Of a DNA stretch of 64,000 bases, positions 10,851-23,700 are shown one piece after another. This DNA comes from Mermis nigrescens (lineage: Eukaryota; Nematoda; Enoplea; Mermithida; Mermithidae). Each line of letters starts with the position of its first letter. The first letter of the stretch is position 1. The notes beneath the pieces were generated by a model, which saw only the letters and a program-made list of their open reading frames with translations, did not search any database and had not been told where the DNA came from. The stretch covers positions 331,877 through 395,876 of the forward strand of contig JAVLUZ010000396.1 of assembly GCA_036768485.1 (NCBI GenBank), written 5' to 3'. A program made the translations under genes and the position numbers.

Positions 10851-11748
10851 TATATAAGTAAAAGTACACAATTTTCAAGGATATCACGCGAAAAATAAAT
10901 TGTCTCCATCCCTCCTATGCTTGTACCTACATGCATTTGCCCGAAAATTGGAAGGTTATTACACCCCATAAAAACGATTGGATCTACCCTCTCAAAATTT
11001 AGGGTTACATTTTACTCGCAAATGGAAAATAAAAGGATAAATGTGTATCTGCATGGCTTTTTAAGCGCGAAGATACTGTAGATTAAGGAGTAAGCACAAA
11101 ATCTCGATGTCCTATGTTTACCAATACCACCGGAGCGAATATTACCATAGTAATATTCGCCTGCAGTGGCGGATATTTAAAAAATATTTGCCACCGAGGG
11201 CGAATAAAAAATTATCCGCCCTCAGGAGCGGATAAGTGATGCCGTTTTTGTTTGTATGTTTTGGATACAATATCCTAGAATTTAGAACCTGCCGAGCGCC
11301 TAAAAACCTATGACAATAAGGTTTTTATCATAAAAGCAATAATCAATTGAGGTACCCCAAGTGCCTGTATTAAGTGTGGGACGATGGAGTCGTTGATACC
11401 AGTTATAAATAAATTGCAAGACGTTTTTAACACAGTCGGCTCGGAATGCATTCAACTGCCGCAAATAATCGTGGTTGGAGCTCAAGTAAAACCGGTTTAT
11501 CCTAATAATATTTTCGCGCTCTGATCTTTTAAGTTTAAAATTTATAAACTTTTATACAAATAAATTTTGAATCAAAGCCCTCAACAAACATGAATTATAT
11601 TTTAACCTTTGATTATGTGCAAACGATTATTAATCATACTTCAGCTGTATAAAATGGACCATGCTTCCGGAAGTTGGCTTTCTTACGAATAAGCTCTACG
11701 TGCTTTGATTGTGAAACTTCAAAGTTATTATAGAATTGGTTTTAGTCA
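10851..11748. other. Non-coding DNA with a short hairpin at 11135-11160
   Basis: No gene recognised. A perfect 11 bp inverted repeat (GCGAATATTAC, 4 nt loop, then its complement) at 11135-11160 is followed by further 'gcggata' / 'tatccgc' inverted pieces to 11235, possibly a small fold-back element. Confidence 0.4.
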
Positions 11749-11756
11749 TACATGTA

Positions 11757-12168
11757 TTCGGAGGGCGGGGGGCGGTTTGAGAGGGTTTTTACCCTCCGCC
11801 CCTCAAAAAAGTTTTAACCTCCCCAGAAATTTTTCACCCCTTCCCCAGTATGCACAATTTTAACGAGTTTCAAAAAAAATTCGAGGAGAGTTTCTGTTTT
11901 AAGCATTTTTAGCCATATGTTTGCTCAAAAGCGTCCTATTTTCGGCGCTTCGTGCCAAATCGGTACTCATTTTTTGACTATTTTGCGCGGTTTATTCGAA
12001 TTTTTTGTGATTTGTTTTTCGGAATTTTTTATGTTTTAATGCTCTAGAAAGATAAAGCATTGTCTGAGACACCGATGAACGACGTATTTCACGCGTATCC
12101 ACCATTTGTCAGCCCAAAAAGGCACTCAAAAATTTATTCCCTCTGATTTCCCATTCTGTGCATGTCTG
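11757..12168. mobile_element. hAT-type MITE, family IV
   Basis: Begins CATACATGTATTCGG and ends CTGTGCATGTCTG; interior phrases ('aatttttcacccc', 'ttttcggcgctt', 'tctagaaagataaagcat', 'acgatgaacgacg') match the copies at 28281-28593 and 38915-39321. Possible 8 bp target duplication gttttagt/gtcttaat (6 of 8 match). No coding capacity. Confidence 0.65.
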
Positions 12169-12536
12169 GTCTTAATATCTTATTTTTCATCAATTATACG
12201 GATTTCTCTTCAAATTTTTATAAAAAGGCCCGCTATAGAAGCGACATCTTACGTATGTATTTTTAAAGTGACGTTACCTAGTAGTTAAATTTAAAATATT
12301 CAAACTTACAAGATAATAATTTGCTAAGCGTGTAAATTTAGAAATAATAGTTTCCATTAGTTAAAAAGATGTTGTGCTATACTGTATTTTCATTCTTACC
12401 AGTGAATGACTGTAGAAGAAAGAATTTTCTTAAGATTAAACGTTGTTAAATTCCTCAATAGTATGATTTTGTATCAAAATTGCTCATTTAAACGTGAAAC
12501 AGTACAAAAAGTATTTGGAATTAAGTCATACATGGG

Positions 12537-12689
12537 CATCAGCCAAATTCTGGGGGGATCCAGTGTGTCGAGTAACAACAAGTTGTCAAAAATAGGACCA
12601 AAAATTCAATTCTAGAGGCTTTATTCATTTGGAGGGGTGTCCATCGGATTCTCGAGGGGGTCAGTCCAGACTCCTTACGCCCATGTCTG
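12537..12689. mobile_element. Short MITE remnant with CATACATG...CATGTCTG ends
   Basis: Starts CATACATGGGCATCAGCC and ends CGCCCATGTCTG, with G-runs and C-runs inside as in the other MITEs. The flanking 8 bp match only 5 of 8 (aattaagt/attacagt), so the boundaries are tentative. The remaining sequence 12169-12536 and 12690-13048 shows nothing recognisable. Confidence 0.4.
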
Positions 12690-13048
12690 ATTACAGTCAT
12701 GCAATGCTCTATAAAGTTTGCTTATTGACATTTAAAATACACTAAAGCTAATTGTCAACTTTAATGTAATTATGTCCATAGTCGAAAGAGTAAATTACAT
12801 TAAATTGAATCTGGACGACGCTAAAGCGTTATAAAAAACTGAAAAAGTAAAACAAACAAAATTTTAGAACTGAGTCCCATTTTCGTTCTCCCCATACTTT
12901 ACACTGCCATGTTGATTATAGAAAGTTAATTCCTGGTCTTGCTGTAGTTTAATGTTAATCTTGAATCTTTATCTTTGATTTCATTTAATTTTTTGTATTA
13001 TTATGAGTCATACTGTAGCTGGCAATGTATACTGTATTTTATTCAAAG

Positions 13049-13194
13049 TGCGGGTAAAAGCTCTGTCATAGAAAACATAGTCGGTCGCGATTTTTTACCC
13101 CGTGGCGCTGGCATTGTAACAAGGCGTCCTCTTGTATTGCAGCTAATTTACGTCGCCAAAGATAATAAAGAGATGCATCTCACGGACGATGGAC
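13049..13194 (+). CDS. DNM1L: DRP1 exon A: P-loop and switch I
   Basis: Encodes [20 protein letters not shown] and then [12 protein letters not shown], the G1 P-loop and the switch-I region with its invariant Thr. The acceptor is read as ...attcaaAG with the Ser codon split 2+1, and the donor is GTAAGT at 13195. The preceding exon (the VVVG-type start of the G domain) is not found upstream. Confidence 0.93.
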
Positions 13195-13212
13195 GTAAGT
13201 AATTGAAAAATA

Positions 13213-13244
<32 letters not shown>

Positions 13245-14695
13245 GAATAAAAAAAGAATTAAGAAAATTAAATAAACTTTAAATAAATTCAGGAAGCTTA
13301 GACGAATGAGTGAAATTTCAATACCTAAATAAAGCGAATCACCAACTCTTTTATGACGTCATGACGATTTTATTTTGAAATTATCGATCGATGTATTGTT
13401 TATACTTCATTGTTTTCTGAAATTTTTTTATTACTTACATTTTTTCTTTGTCTTTTATTCTTGTTTTTTATTACTCGTGAATTTCTAGCTTATTTTATTT
13501 TTATTAAGTTTCTTACTTATTTCTGTTTCAATTTTATGTTATATTTTTTATGTCTGTTTTATATTTATTAGAATAACTTTATTTTTATTTTTTATCAGGC
13601 TATTCCTTTGATGTTTTAGGTCCTCTCTCTGTTTTTTTATTTCTATTTGAATTTCATCACTTTATACTTGTCTTTTGAAAAAATTTAAATGGCTTGATTA
13701 TGAGTATGATTTGATTATGATTGGTGAATAGTAAGAAAAATCGTAAGTTTTCATCACAAAAACTGCAAATTAATGTCTTAAAATTTATTTTTCAACACTT
13801 TTTAAACAATTTAGTTTTAGGAAAACAGTTCAAAAATTCACAATTTTTCTTTCATATGTAGGTTGGGCGAGTCATTGTCAGATCTGAAAATAGTTGATTT
13901 CTTTCAAAGTACCTACATATCAAAAAATTTTGGGTTTCGCGCCTAGTGTAGCTTGTAATCAACGTTCACTGGGTAGGAAAAAATGGTTTTTTTAAAAATT
14001 TTCCATTCTTACGACTGAACTTTGTTACTAACTGAACTGAATTTTATGACGTCAATCGGAGTTTACACATTTAGCGAAATTGGAAAGTTAAAATTAAATT
14101 TTTGAGAAAAAATTAAAGAGATTAGCAATAAATTAAAAACAATTTAAATCAGTCAATCCAGTTAATAAAAAATTGTAGCATGCAAAAATTTTAAAATTAA
14201 GAGTTAGATTGTAGTAAAAATTAGGAAATTATATTGATTTGACATATTCAATATTACGTAGCTGGCCGTCCTATTTTATGGGACCAACACCAATTTTTTT
14301 TGGGGGGGGCTAAGCCCAAAAAGGCCAAAAATAGCACAAAATAACGTTCAAAAAGTCCTATTTTCTCCGATTTTTCCGAATTTTAGGGGGTTAGAACCCC
14401 CCCGTTTCCCCCAGAGATACGTGCCTTGGTCGCATTGTTCGAAATTTGGGGGTTTCTCCGATTTGTTAAAATTATGTCTATTCTATTATTTTTTGTATTA
14501 TTTCGACATTATCATTATTCAAGTTAACACTTTTATCATTTGAACTAAGTTTTGTCTCATTTCTTTATAATACATCATTTTTGTTAGCAAGTGTTGCTTC
14601 ATTTTCGATAAGGTTCGAAGAATAATAAAATAATGCCTGCGGCAAATCTGATCGAATAAAAAAACAAAATAACGAATAAATAAAAGAATACGTGA

Positions 14696-14734
<39 letters not shown>

Positions 14735-17700
14735 ATAGACAAATAATAGATACGTGGATGTAGTTAATTACGCAAGTAAGGAATTTCAAATAATAATTTT
14801 AATTAATCGATAAGTAATAAATATATTATAAATGGAGAAATTGACCGGATATGAGTAAAATTATTTTAAAATGATGATAAAATAACAAAATCGTCGTATC
14901 ATGTTTATGGGTTTATTGTAGAATATATAAGCAACGACGAATGGGCCAAGTTTTTTCATACGAAAAACAAGCTATTTTTCAATTTCGATGAAGTACGCGA
15001 CGAAATCGAACGAGAAACCGAACGATTGACCGGTCGCAATAAAGTGAGCTCTATACACTGACCCGTAAGGGCTAAAAATTTCGGGAGTAAATGACCCGTT
15101 TTGGCCAGAAATGGCAAAAGCCTAAAAATGGCCTGAAAACACGAGTTATTTCAGCCACAATTTTGGAGGGAGGGCGGGAACGGGAGCTCGATTTACTTTG
15201 ATGTTCCGTTTTTCTATGAAAATAAAAACGTAAAAAATTAGGAAAAAATGTCGAAAAAAATTTGAATAAGTTGAACAAAATATAGTAAAAAAAAGAGTAC
15301 AAAATTTGACACTTTCGACAAATCAGATAGCCAAAAACCGATTACGACAGTATTTTTTCTACTAAGTTATTGGAAAATCGCTAATTCGGGGAGCAGGGGC
15401 GAAAAAAGTTCTGGGGGTGGAAGCATACATGTAACGGCTCGAAATCGTGGGGGGGGTTATTGAACTCCAATTTTTGGTCAAAAACGGCCAAAAAACAAAC
15501 AAACAAAAAAAAAAACCAAAAAACAAACAAAAAACAAAAAACCAAAAAAAAACAGCCGAAAAATTGATTTTTTCCAAAAATCGGGGGGGGTTAAAAATTT
15601 TTTGGCTCCTGGGGGGATAGGAAGGGGGGTCAACATTGTTCTGGCTTTGGGATGATAGGGGGCGTCCGACTTTGGGTGGGGGTCTCCCCCATCCCCCGTT
15701 ACATGCATGGGTGGAAGCCTTTCTGAGCGGGGGGGGGTTGAAAACCCCCAAACACTCATGGTCATCTATGCTCATAATTCCGAGCTCTAGCATTCGTTGT
15801 GCACCTGTCATAGGGCATTCATTATGAACCGATTAACCTTAAAATCTATTCGCCACGGGTCGTTAATTTGACATTGATCGACTTACCCGGAATGACAAAA
15901 GTGCCGGTGGGCGATCAGCCGGAAGACATAGAAATTCAAATACGGCGACTCATATTTCAATATTGCAAGAACCCCAATTCTATTATTTTGGCAATCACGC
16001 CCGCTAATCAAGATTTCGCCACTTCGGAATCGTTAAAATTGGCCCGGGACGTTGACCCGGAAGGTAGCGTCGTCTAATCTTAATTATTTTTCTCAAGTCG
16101 CTTACGAGGGAATGTGCATGCACATAAAAGGGGATAGGGAGAGCCTCAGCCATAAATGGGCAGCATCGAAATTATGGGGGGGGCTGCGAGATTTTTCAAA
16201 GGTCAAAAAAGTGGTCTCAAAAGTGGTGGTATGGCGAAAAAACACCATTTTTCGACGTTTCTCATCGAGGCACTATCCATTGGCATCAAAAAATTGCGAA
16301 AAAATTGGGGTATTCGGCCCTCTGGGTAGGTGTACACCCCCAAACTCTCCCCCATCTGGTGGCACTAAGATCGTTCGGTCGTCCCCCTATCCCCTGAAGC
16401 TAGAAAATTTTGATCCCCTCCATTTTTTGGCAAAAAGTTTCGTTTTTGTTGCTGCTATTTTTAGGTTTTTTTTACCATTTTTGGCCTAAAATTGCAGGTG
16501 TATTTCTCCCTCCCCCTAAAAATGGTCGGGGACCCGCCCGGACCTCCCGAAATTTTGGGCCGTTACACGTATGGAAGCGTGGTTGAAATAACCCCCACCC
16601 GATTATCATTTATATACGTTCGGATCTTTACCCTCTCCTTCAATTTTTTTGGCAAATTTATAGCGTTCTGCAAGCATTTTCAAATGTGTTTTTTAATGGA
16701 AACTGAAAAACCGCCGCTTGCTCAAATTCACTTGGATCTATTTTATTTTTAATGACATTTTTCCCTTTTATTTATTCATAATTTTATTTAACTTGTTCTA
16801 TTTTTCATTATTTTTTATTTATTTTATTTTATTCAGTCAATTTTATATTTCTCGTTTTTTCTCATATAAAATAGAAAAAAATTATAGTAGGACTTATAAA
16901 GAGCCAATTTTCTCATGAAATTTTCGAAATTCCTCCCAAAAATCCAGCTTCTCTGATGATGACTTGGTTTAAAACTAAAAATGCGCGAGGGGTTGCGGCC
17001 TAACGACCTCAGGAGGATAAAAAAAGAAGTTTTTTTGGGAAATGAAACAAAGTTAGGCCGGAAAAAGACCAAACATCGAAAATTTTGTGCGGAATTATGC
17101 AAAATCGTCCGGAAATTGAGAATCAATCAGGTGTGTAATTTTGCCGCTATTTTTAACGTTTATTCTTCCTAAATTAAAGGCGTTTTACATGCTTTCCGCC
17201 GAGTTTTGAACAAAATCTGGTTTTTTATATCTCTTCAAACGTTTTTACCGTTTTTTATCTGCAATAACGTAAAAAATTATTCTTTGTGAGAAAAACCTTT
17301 ATAATTTTGTTTTTTTTAGAAAAGTACCTATAATTTTGTTGTAGAAGTAATTCATTTGTTGTTGTTTTTTTGAGAAAAAAGAACCTTTATAATTTTTGTT
17401 GTTTTTTTAGAAGTAACTTTATAATTTTTGTTGTTTCTTGAGAAAAAGTACCATTATAATTTTTGTTGTTTTTTTAGAAGTTATCTTTATTGTTGTTTTT
17501 TTGAGAAAAAGTACCTTTATAATTTTTGTTGTTTTTTATGTATGTAGAAGAAGTACCTTTATAATTTTTACCATTATAATTTTTGTTGTTTTTTTGAAAA
17601 AAAGTACCTTTATAATTTTTGTTGTTTTTTTGAGAGAAAGTATATACCTTTATAATTTTTGTTGTTTTTTTGAGAGAAAGTACCTTCATAATTTTCGTTG

Positions 17701-20700
17701 TTTTTTTAGAAGTAACTTAAAATTTTTGTTGTTTTTTAGAAGTACTTATAATTTTTGTTGTTTTTTAAAAAGTAAACTCTTTATAATTTTTGTTGTTTTC
17801 TGAGAGAAAGTACCTCTATAATTTTTGTTGTTTTTAGAAGCAACTTTATAATTTTCGTTATTTTTTTGAGAAAAAGTACCTTTATAATTTTTGTTGGTTT
17901 TTTGAGGTCGAAGAACCCTGGCGGTAATTACAAAGTTAGATCTGATGGATCACGGCACCGATGCGGTCGACGTATTGCTCGGTCGGGTTATACCCGTAAA
18001 ATTGGGTATAATAGGCGTTGTGAATCGATCTCAGCAGGATATTCTGAATAAAAAGAGTATAATAAGATAAAATATATAAATAAAATATAAAATATAAAAT
18101 ATAAAATATAAAATATAAAATATAAAATATAAAATATAAAATATAAAATATAAAATATAAAATATAAAATATAAAATAAAATATAAAATACACAGCCAAA
18201 ATTCAGAATTTGCATATTGTAAAGCGTGAATCAGGCGCATAAATTATCTTTTTCTCTGATGCGTAAACTTGGCGTTTTATAATGAAAGTGTAAAGTGCGT
18301 AAAAAGTACTGAAGCGCAAATACTGAAATGCGGTCGAAAAATAATAATACGTAGAGTGATAGCATTCCTAAAATGTTTACTCGATAAAATTTACTCGATA
18401 AAACCCGAAAAATATTTTAAAAGTATGAATATTTATATTTTTAGTGAAATTTTTAAAAAAGTGAATTTCGCTCGTATTTCGTTTCGCATATTTACCAATT
18501 TTGTGTAAACCTAAGTCCTTATTTCGTGAATCCCGTGAAAAGTAGTGTGTAAAGTGGTTAGCCTCTTGTCTTAGGTTAAGATCAGAAAAAGCTGAAGTTT
18601 TCAATGAGTCCATATTTCGGATTTTGACTTTTTTGCTTTTTTCAGCAAAATCAATTGAAAAGAATATTATTTTTCTGCATTTGTCTCAAAATTCCTATGA
18701 TTACGAATGCGGCTTATAATCAATACATAGCAAAATGTAGCTACACGTACAGGGCCGTATTTAAGGGGGCGCAGGGGCGGCCGCCCCCCCCCTCGACCGA
18801 AAAAATTTTGATGGGTAAGATAATGCACGTAGCGATAGAAAAATCGCACGTATTTGATTAATCCATTGAAATACGAATAATTTCCCAAAAATACAGAACG
18901 ATTCATAAAAAGGTTACATTCTGATTCAACAGGTCGTTACTTCGATTGATGTAAAGATATGACTTCGAAATCAAATGCTCTAGATAGACACAAGTGTCTT
19001 CTTTCTAATCGTGTAAAAAATTTCGGCCAGATGTGACATGTTCGGGCGCTGTGGCAATTTGTTTACACTGATTTAATGTTGTTTACACTACTATAATTTT
19101 GTTTACACTCTACTTCAATATTGTTTATTTGCCAATAGCGTCTTTGGTCCTGCCATCAATTCGCACCTTTTTTCGACGATATCTCGGAATTCAATGCACT
19201 CAGTGAGGACGCTTATCTACTCTTAAAACGTAAAACTAGTGCTAATTAGCTTTTGTGACAGGATATATTGCCAAAATATCAAAAAAGGACACCTGCGTAC
19301 ATACGGAGTAATGCGATACAATGCAGAAACGTTGAAGTTTAAACAATTTAAAAATTAGAAAAAATTAAATTAAGAAAAGAATTAAAAATTAAAAAAAAAT
19401 AAAAATAAAAGACAATATCACGAATCACTGACAGCTGGCTAAAATTTTTAATGCAGTTTAAACAAAGACATGCTTACCTATCTAACGCAGCTGGTCATCA
19501 GGGTTGCCATGTTGGGGGTTTTCCGCATTTTGGGGTTTTTTTGAGGCCGTTGGAGGCATTTTTTTAGCGATTGGGGTTTTTTCGCGCCTATGCTTAACCG
19601 TTGGTTGGGGGTTTTTAGGCAGTCTGAGGTAGAAATTGGGGTTTTTTGACAACAGCACTTGGCAGCCCTGCTGGTCCTCAAGTTTTATGTTCGCTTCAGC
19701 CGAACTTATGACGTAGGTATAAATCGGAATATAGCCTTTTTTATGGGCCACCCTGTATATTAAAAATTTTATTTTGATGAAAGTTTTGTGCCTCATTTAC
19801 ATATTTATACACTAGTTTATGGACCTTTTTAGCGACGTTTGTCAGTTTTGAAAACATATTTCACCATTCATACGATTTTTATTGATTTTCCGCCCTTCTC
19901 CAGAGTATTGATGATGCTTTAAAAGACGAGTGCGCTTTTCTCCAGCGCAAATATCCTTCGTTGGCTAGTCGAAACGGAACGCAATATTTGGCTAAAACGC
20001 TTAATCGAGTACTTATTTACACACATATAGTACATATATACAAGTTTCGGCATGAAAAGTTTCGGAGGGTGCTCCCGGCGATTTATGGGAGGTGGTAAAT
20101 GGGCTCCAATTTTTCGGCCAGAATGGCCGAAAAAAGACCTAAAAATGGCCAAAAAACACCTAAAAATGGTTAAAAAACATCTATAAACGGCCAAAAAACA
20201 CCTAAAAACCGCCAAAAATCGCAAGCTTCCAAAAATTTTTCGAAAATTTCCTGACTTTGGGGGATGGGGGCGGCCAATTTTGGGTAAGGGGATCCTTACA
20301 TCCCCCTGTTACATGTCTGAGTACATACTGGGCGTTTTAGCTGACCCCGTGCTTTAAATTTGAAGTTTAGCCTTTGCTATTCCTTCTATGGGAATAAATT
20401 TTATTTTATTTCAAATTGACCATTTTTGTATTCTATATACCCGATTAAAATCAGCTGATGTGAAATTTTCTGATAAAACATAAGAAGAGAACGTAATTTG
20501 GAAGGAATGTGGAAGTCATGTGACAAATCACGTGAAAGCTGTGTGAATACCATATGGTTTTCGCGTGAATTTCGCGGCTTTGCACAAAAATGTCTTTAAT
20601 TAAGTATTATTTTATTATTATTTTTGTATTGCGTTTTTTGTTTATTTTACCGACTCTTAACGTACAAATTTACAAATTTAAATTATATAGGTACATACTA

Positions 20701-23700
20701 CATATAATCTCACCTTTCTTGAATACATACTGCTCGATTATGTGTAAGTTCGTCAGGTAAATAATTGAAGGAAATTTATTCGTTTGTAAAAAAGCCTCAT
20801 TAACAGGCACGTATCTCTGGGGAAATGGGGGGGGTCCGGACCCCCCAAAAATTCAGAAAAATCGGAAAAATAGGATTTTGTAAACGTTATGTTGTGCCAT
20901 TTTTGGCCTTTTTGGGCTTAGTCCCTTCCAAAATTGGTGTTGATCCCCCAAAATAGGACGGCATGGTACGTGCCTGCTCATAAATCTTTTGTGAATTGCT
21001 TGGCTATGTTTTTATGCTTAATTTTTTACCGCGTTTATGTTTTATTAATCAAATCCATTCGATATATGTTAATCCATTTATCTATCCTATTATTCGGTAA
21101 TTATGTTTATGCATATTGTACAGTTGTCGCCATGAAAGATGACGCGCTATCACCTTCAGAATTATGATAGATGGTGCGTCGCGAGCGCCGCGTTTCGTCC
21201 ATCATGCGCTATTATCTCTTTTTATTATTATACGCCATTAATCTGTATCATCTCGTTAATCTGGCGATGCGGACGGCGCAATTTAGCTATTAATAGCGCC
21301 AACAAGAAGGAAGCGCGCACGTGAATGCTGGAAGCGCGCACGTGAATGTCGTTTTATATTTAGGCGAGCCAACATTAAAATCAATATTTCTGCAAGCTGG
21401 CGACGGACGATGAAGAATTTTGCAGAAGGGTACGCAATACAGAGCGATGTATGTACGCAGCACTGATTGAGGAGTTTTTAAACATTTCGAATTGATTTAT
21501 GTAAAACCTCTAAAAATGCTATTGAAGTTTTTTAGATGACTTAATATATAAATAATAATTAATAGACAGTGCTCGGCTTGCAAAAATATTGATTTTAATG
21601 TTGGCTCGCATAAATGTAGAACGACATTCACGTGCGCGCTTCCAGCATTCACATGCGCGCTTCCTTCTTGTTGGCGCTATCAATAGCTAAATTGCGCCGT
21701 CCGCATCGCCAGAATAAGGGGATGATACAGATTAATGGCGTATAATAATAAAAAAGAGATTATAGCGCATGGACGAAACGCGGCGCTCGCGACGCATCCT
21801 CTATCATAATTCTGAGGATGATAGCGCGTCATCTTTCATGCCGACCACTGTATGTTTTTTTATTTGTCGTTTGTGATTGACTTATACATGTAACAATAGA
21901 GTGGATTAATTATTAATGAATTTTTATTTTTTTAAGTTTTTTTCATTTACTTTTTTATTTGTTTCTTCATTTATCCATGTTTGTTATTATTGTTTATCTT
22001 TTTTGCATTGTTTTATTTTTTATTGCGTTTGTTTTATTTTTATGCCTTTATTTCGCCCTGTTTTCATAAATTTTGTCCGTCAGTTTTTATTATCTTTTCG
22101 TTTACACTTTGTCCAGCTGTTAATGCATCACATTCGCGATTGCTTACCCGAATTGAAAACTCGCCTCAACGTGTTACAGTCTCAGTTTCAAGCGGTATTG
22201 AATTCTTTCGGAGAACCGGTTAAAGACAAAGTAATTTTCTCATCACCTTTTGGAATTTTGCCAAAATTTAAGTTTTTTTCTAAAACAAATTTTAGTCGCA
22301 AACTTTACTGCAAATTGTCACTCGATTCGCCACGGGTTACTGTAGCACCATCGAAGGCACGGCGAAGAATATCGAAACGACCGAGCTGTAATTATTATCG
22401 TGTGAAGCTTAGCGTCCACCACTTTAAACAACGATCCATAAATATTGTGTAAAGTGTAATAAATGCACGGCTCCGTTTCGTACATGCTGTAACTTTGAAT
22501 ATTATGTCTGTAAAGTATAGTTAGTATAAGTATACATTTGTTTTGTAGTGTAAAGTGTAATAACGATATTTATGTTTTTACTTGCTGGACCTATATGAAT
22601 ACTATTTTGTAAAGTATTTAATTTACTTTGAAATAATGGGTTTAAACGTTGTTTAAAGTGTTTTAAATATACTCTATGGAAAAATTTGCTTCGCGAATAT
22701 AAAGCAATCTATTGCTCTAACATCATTTTTAGTCATTTGCTTTATTTTTGTGTTTTCCCTCGTTTTCCATAATTTTGCCAATATATTGAATATTTTTTGG
22801 AATTCTCACATTTTCCTATTCACTTTGATTTAAGCCATCTCGTTTTTCTGACTGCTGCCCATGCTTTAAGTTCACTCTTGTTTTCTCATTAGTATTTTCT
22901 CTAATTACTGTAATTATTGTTACAATACTTAGTGTATGTAATGCTGTGCATCGTTGTGTAAAGTGCAGCGTTTAGTGAGTGTAAACAGCAGTAATCATCT
23001 GTCATTTTTGCTTTTATGCTTCGCATTCACCTCGGTACGTTAACGATCAAACAATTATGTTTTTACGGATTTTATTCCGCATGAATAACTAAAATTATCG
23101 ATTTTTGGCTTTTTTAATTAATTTTTTTTACTCTTTTCACTTCTTACTTTTTTATTTTTTTATTTTTTCACTTTTTACTTTTTTACTTTTTTATTTTTTT
23201 ACTTTTTTTATTTTTTATTTTAAAAAAATTTTATTTTACTTTTTTACTCGATTTCCTTTTACAAGTGTAGATGCGGTGGTGCCAGAATTTGTTACATTTT
23301 TCACGAAACTTTCGGTCGAGCTTTAGAATCCATAGATCCATTATCTGGTCTAACCACGATGGATATATTAACGGCGATTCGAAATGCTACAGTAAGATTT
23401 ATTTAATTAATTATTTTTAAAATTAATTAATTTTCACTCATTTTAATTATAGTTTTTTAATCGCTACAGTAAGTTTTACTTATTTTCTTTTAGTTTATTT
23501 TTAAAAATTGTTTCAGCTGTTTTCAGTTATTTCTCATAATTATCTCTTCATGCCTATGTATTTTAATAAAATTACTTTAGGCTAAGAAAGCATTTAATCC
23601 TGTTCATGTGGTTGACCTGACAATTTCACATCTATTATATTTTTTAAAATTTTACGCTTTTATTAACATTTTTTATTTTTTGGGCAAAAATGGTTTTTTA

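Larger units (their letters stand above)
16064..17906 (+). other. DRP1 intron C-D
   Basis: Contains a family I MITE copy, a family III MITE copy, T-rich low-complexity DNA (16740-16870) and a minisatellite (17280-17906) that runs into the acceptor of exon D. Confidence 0.8.
18056..19903 (+). other. DRP1 intron D-E
   Basis: Contains an (AAAATAT)n microsatellite at 18058-18190, a hAT-like end fragment at about 18750-18810 (CAGGGCCGTATTTAAGGGGG), a complete family VI MITE and an isolated mariner-like end (CCACCCTGTATA, 19749-19760). No other gene seen. Confidence 0.8.
20009..22116 (+). other. DRP1 intron E-F
   Basis: Contains a family III MITE relic (about 20051-20322, ending CCCTGTTACATGTCTG), a family II MITE and a 730 bp fold-back element, then T-rich DNA before the acceptor. 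The positions between elements show nothing recognisable. Confidence 0.8.

Noticed and set aside
15362..15811. 149-residue minus-strand frame
   Set aside because: Covers the family III MITE and its flanks; homopolymer runs only.
17280..17906. Possible CRISPR-like array
   Set aside because: Units are variable T-rich minisatellite copies without unique spacers, in a eukaryotic intron.
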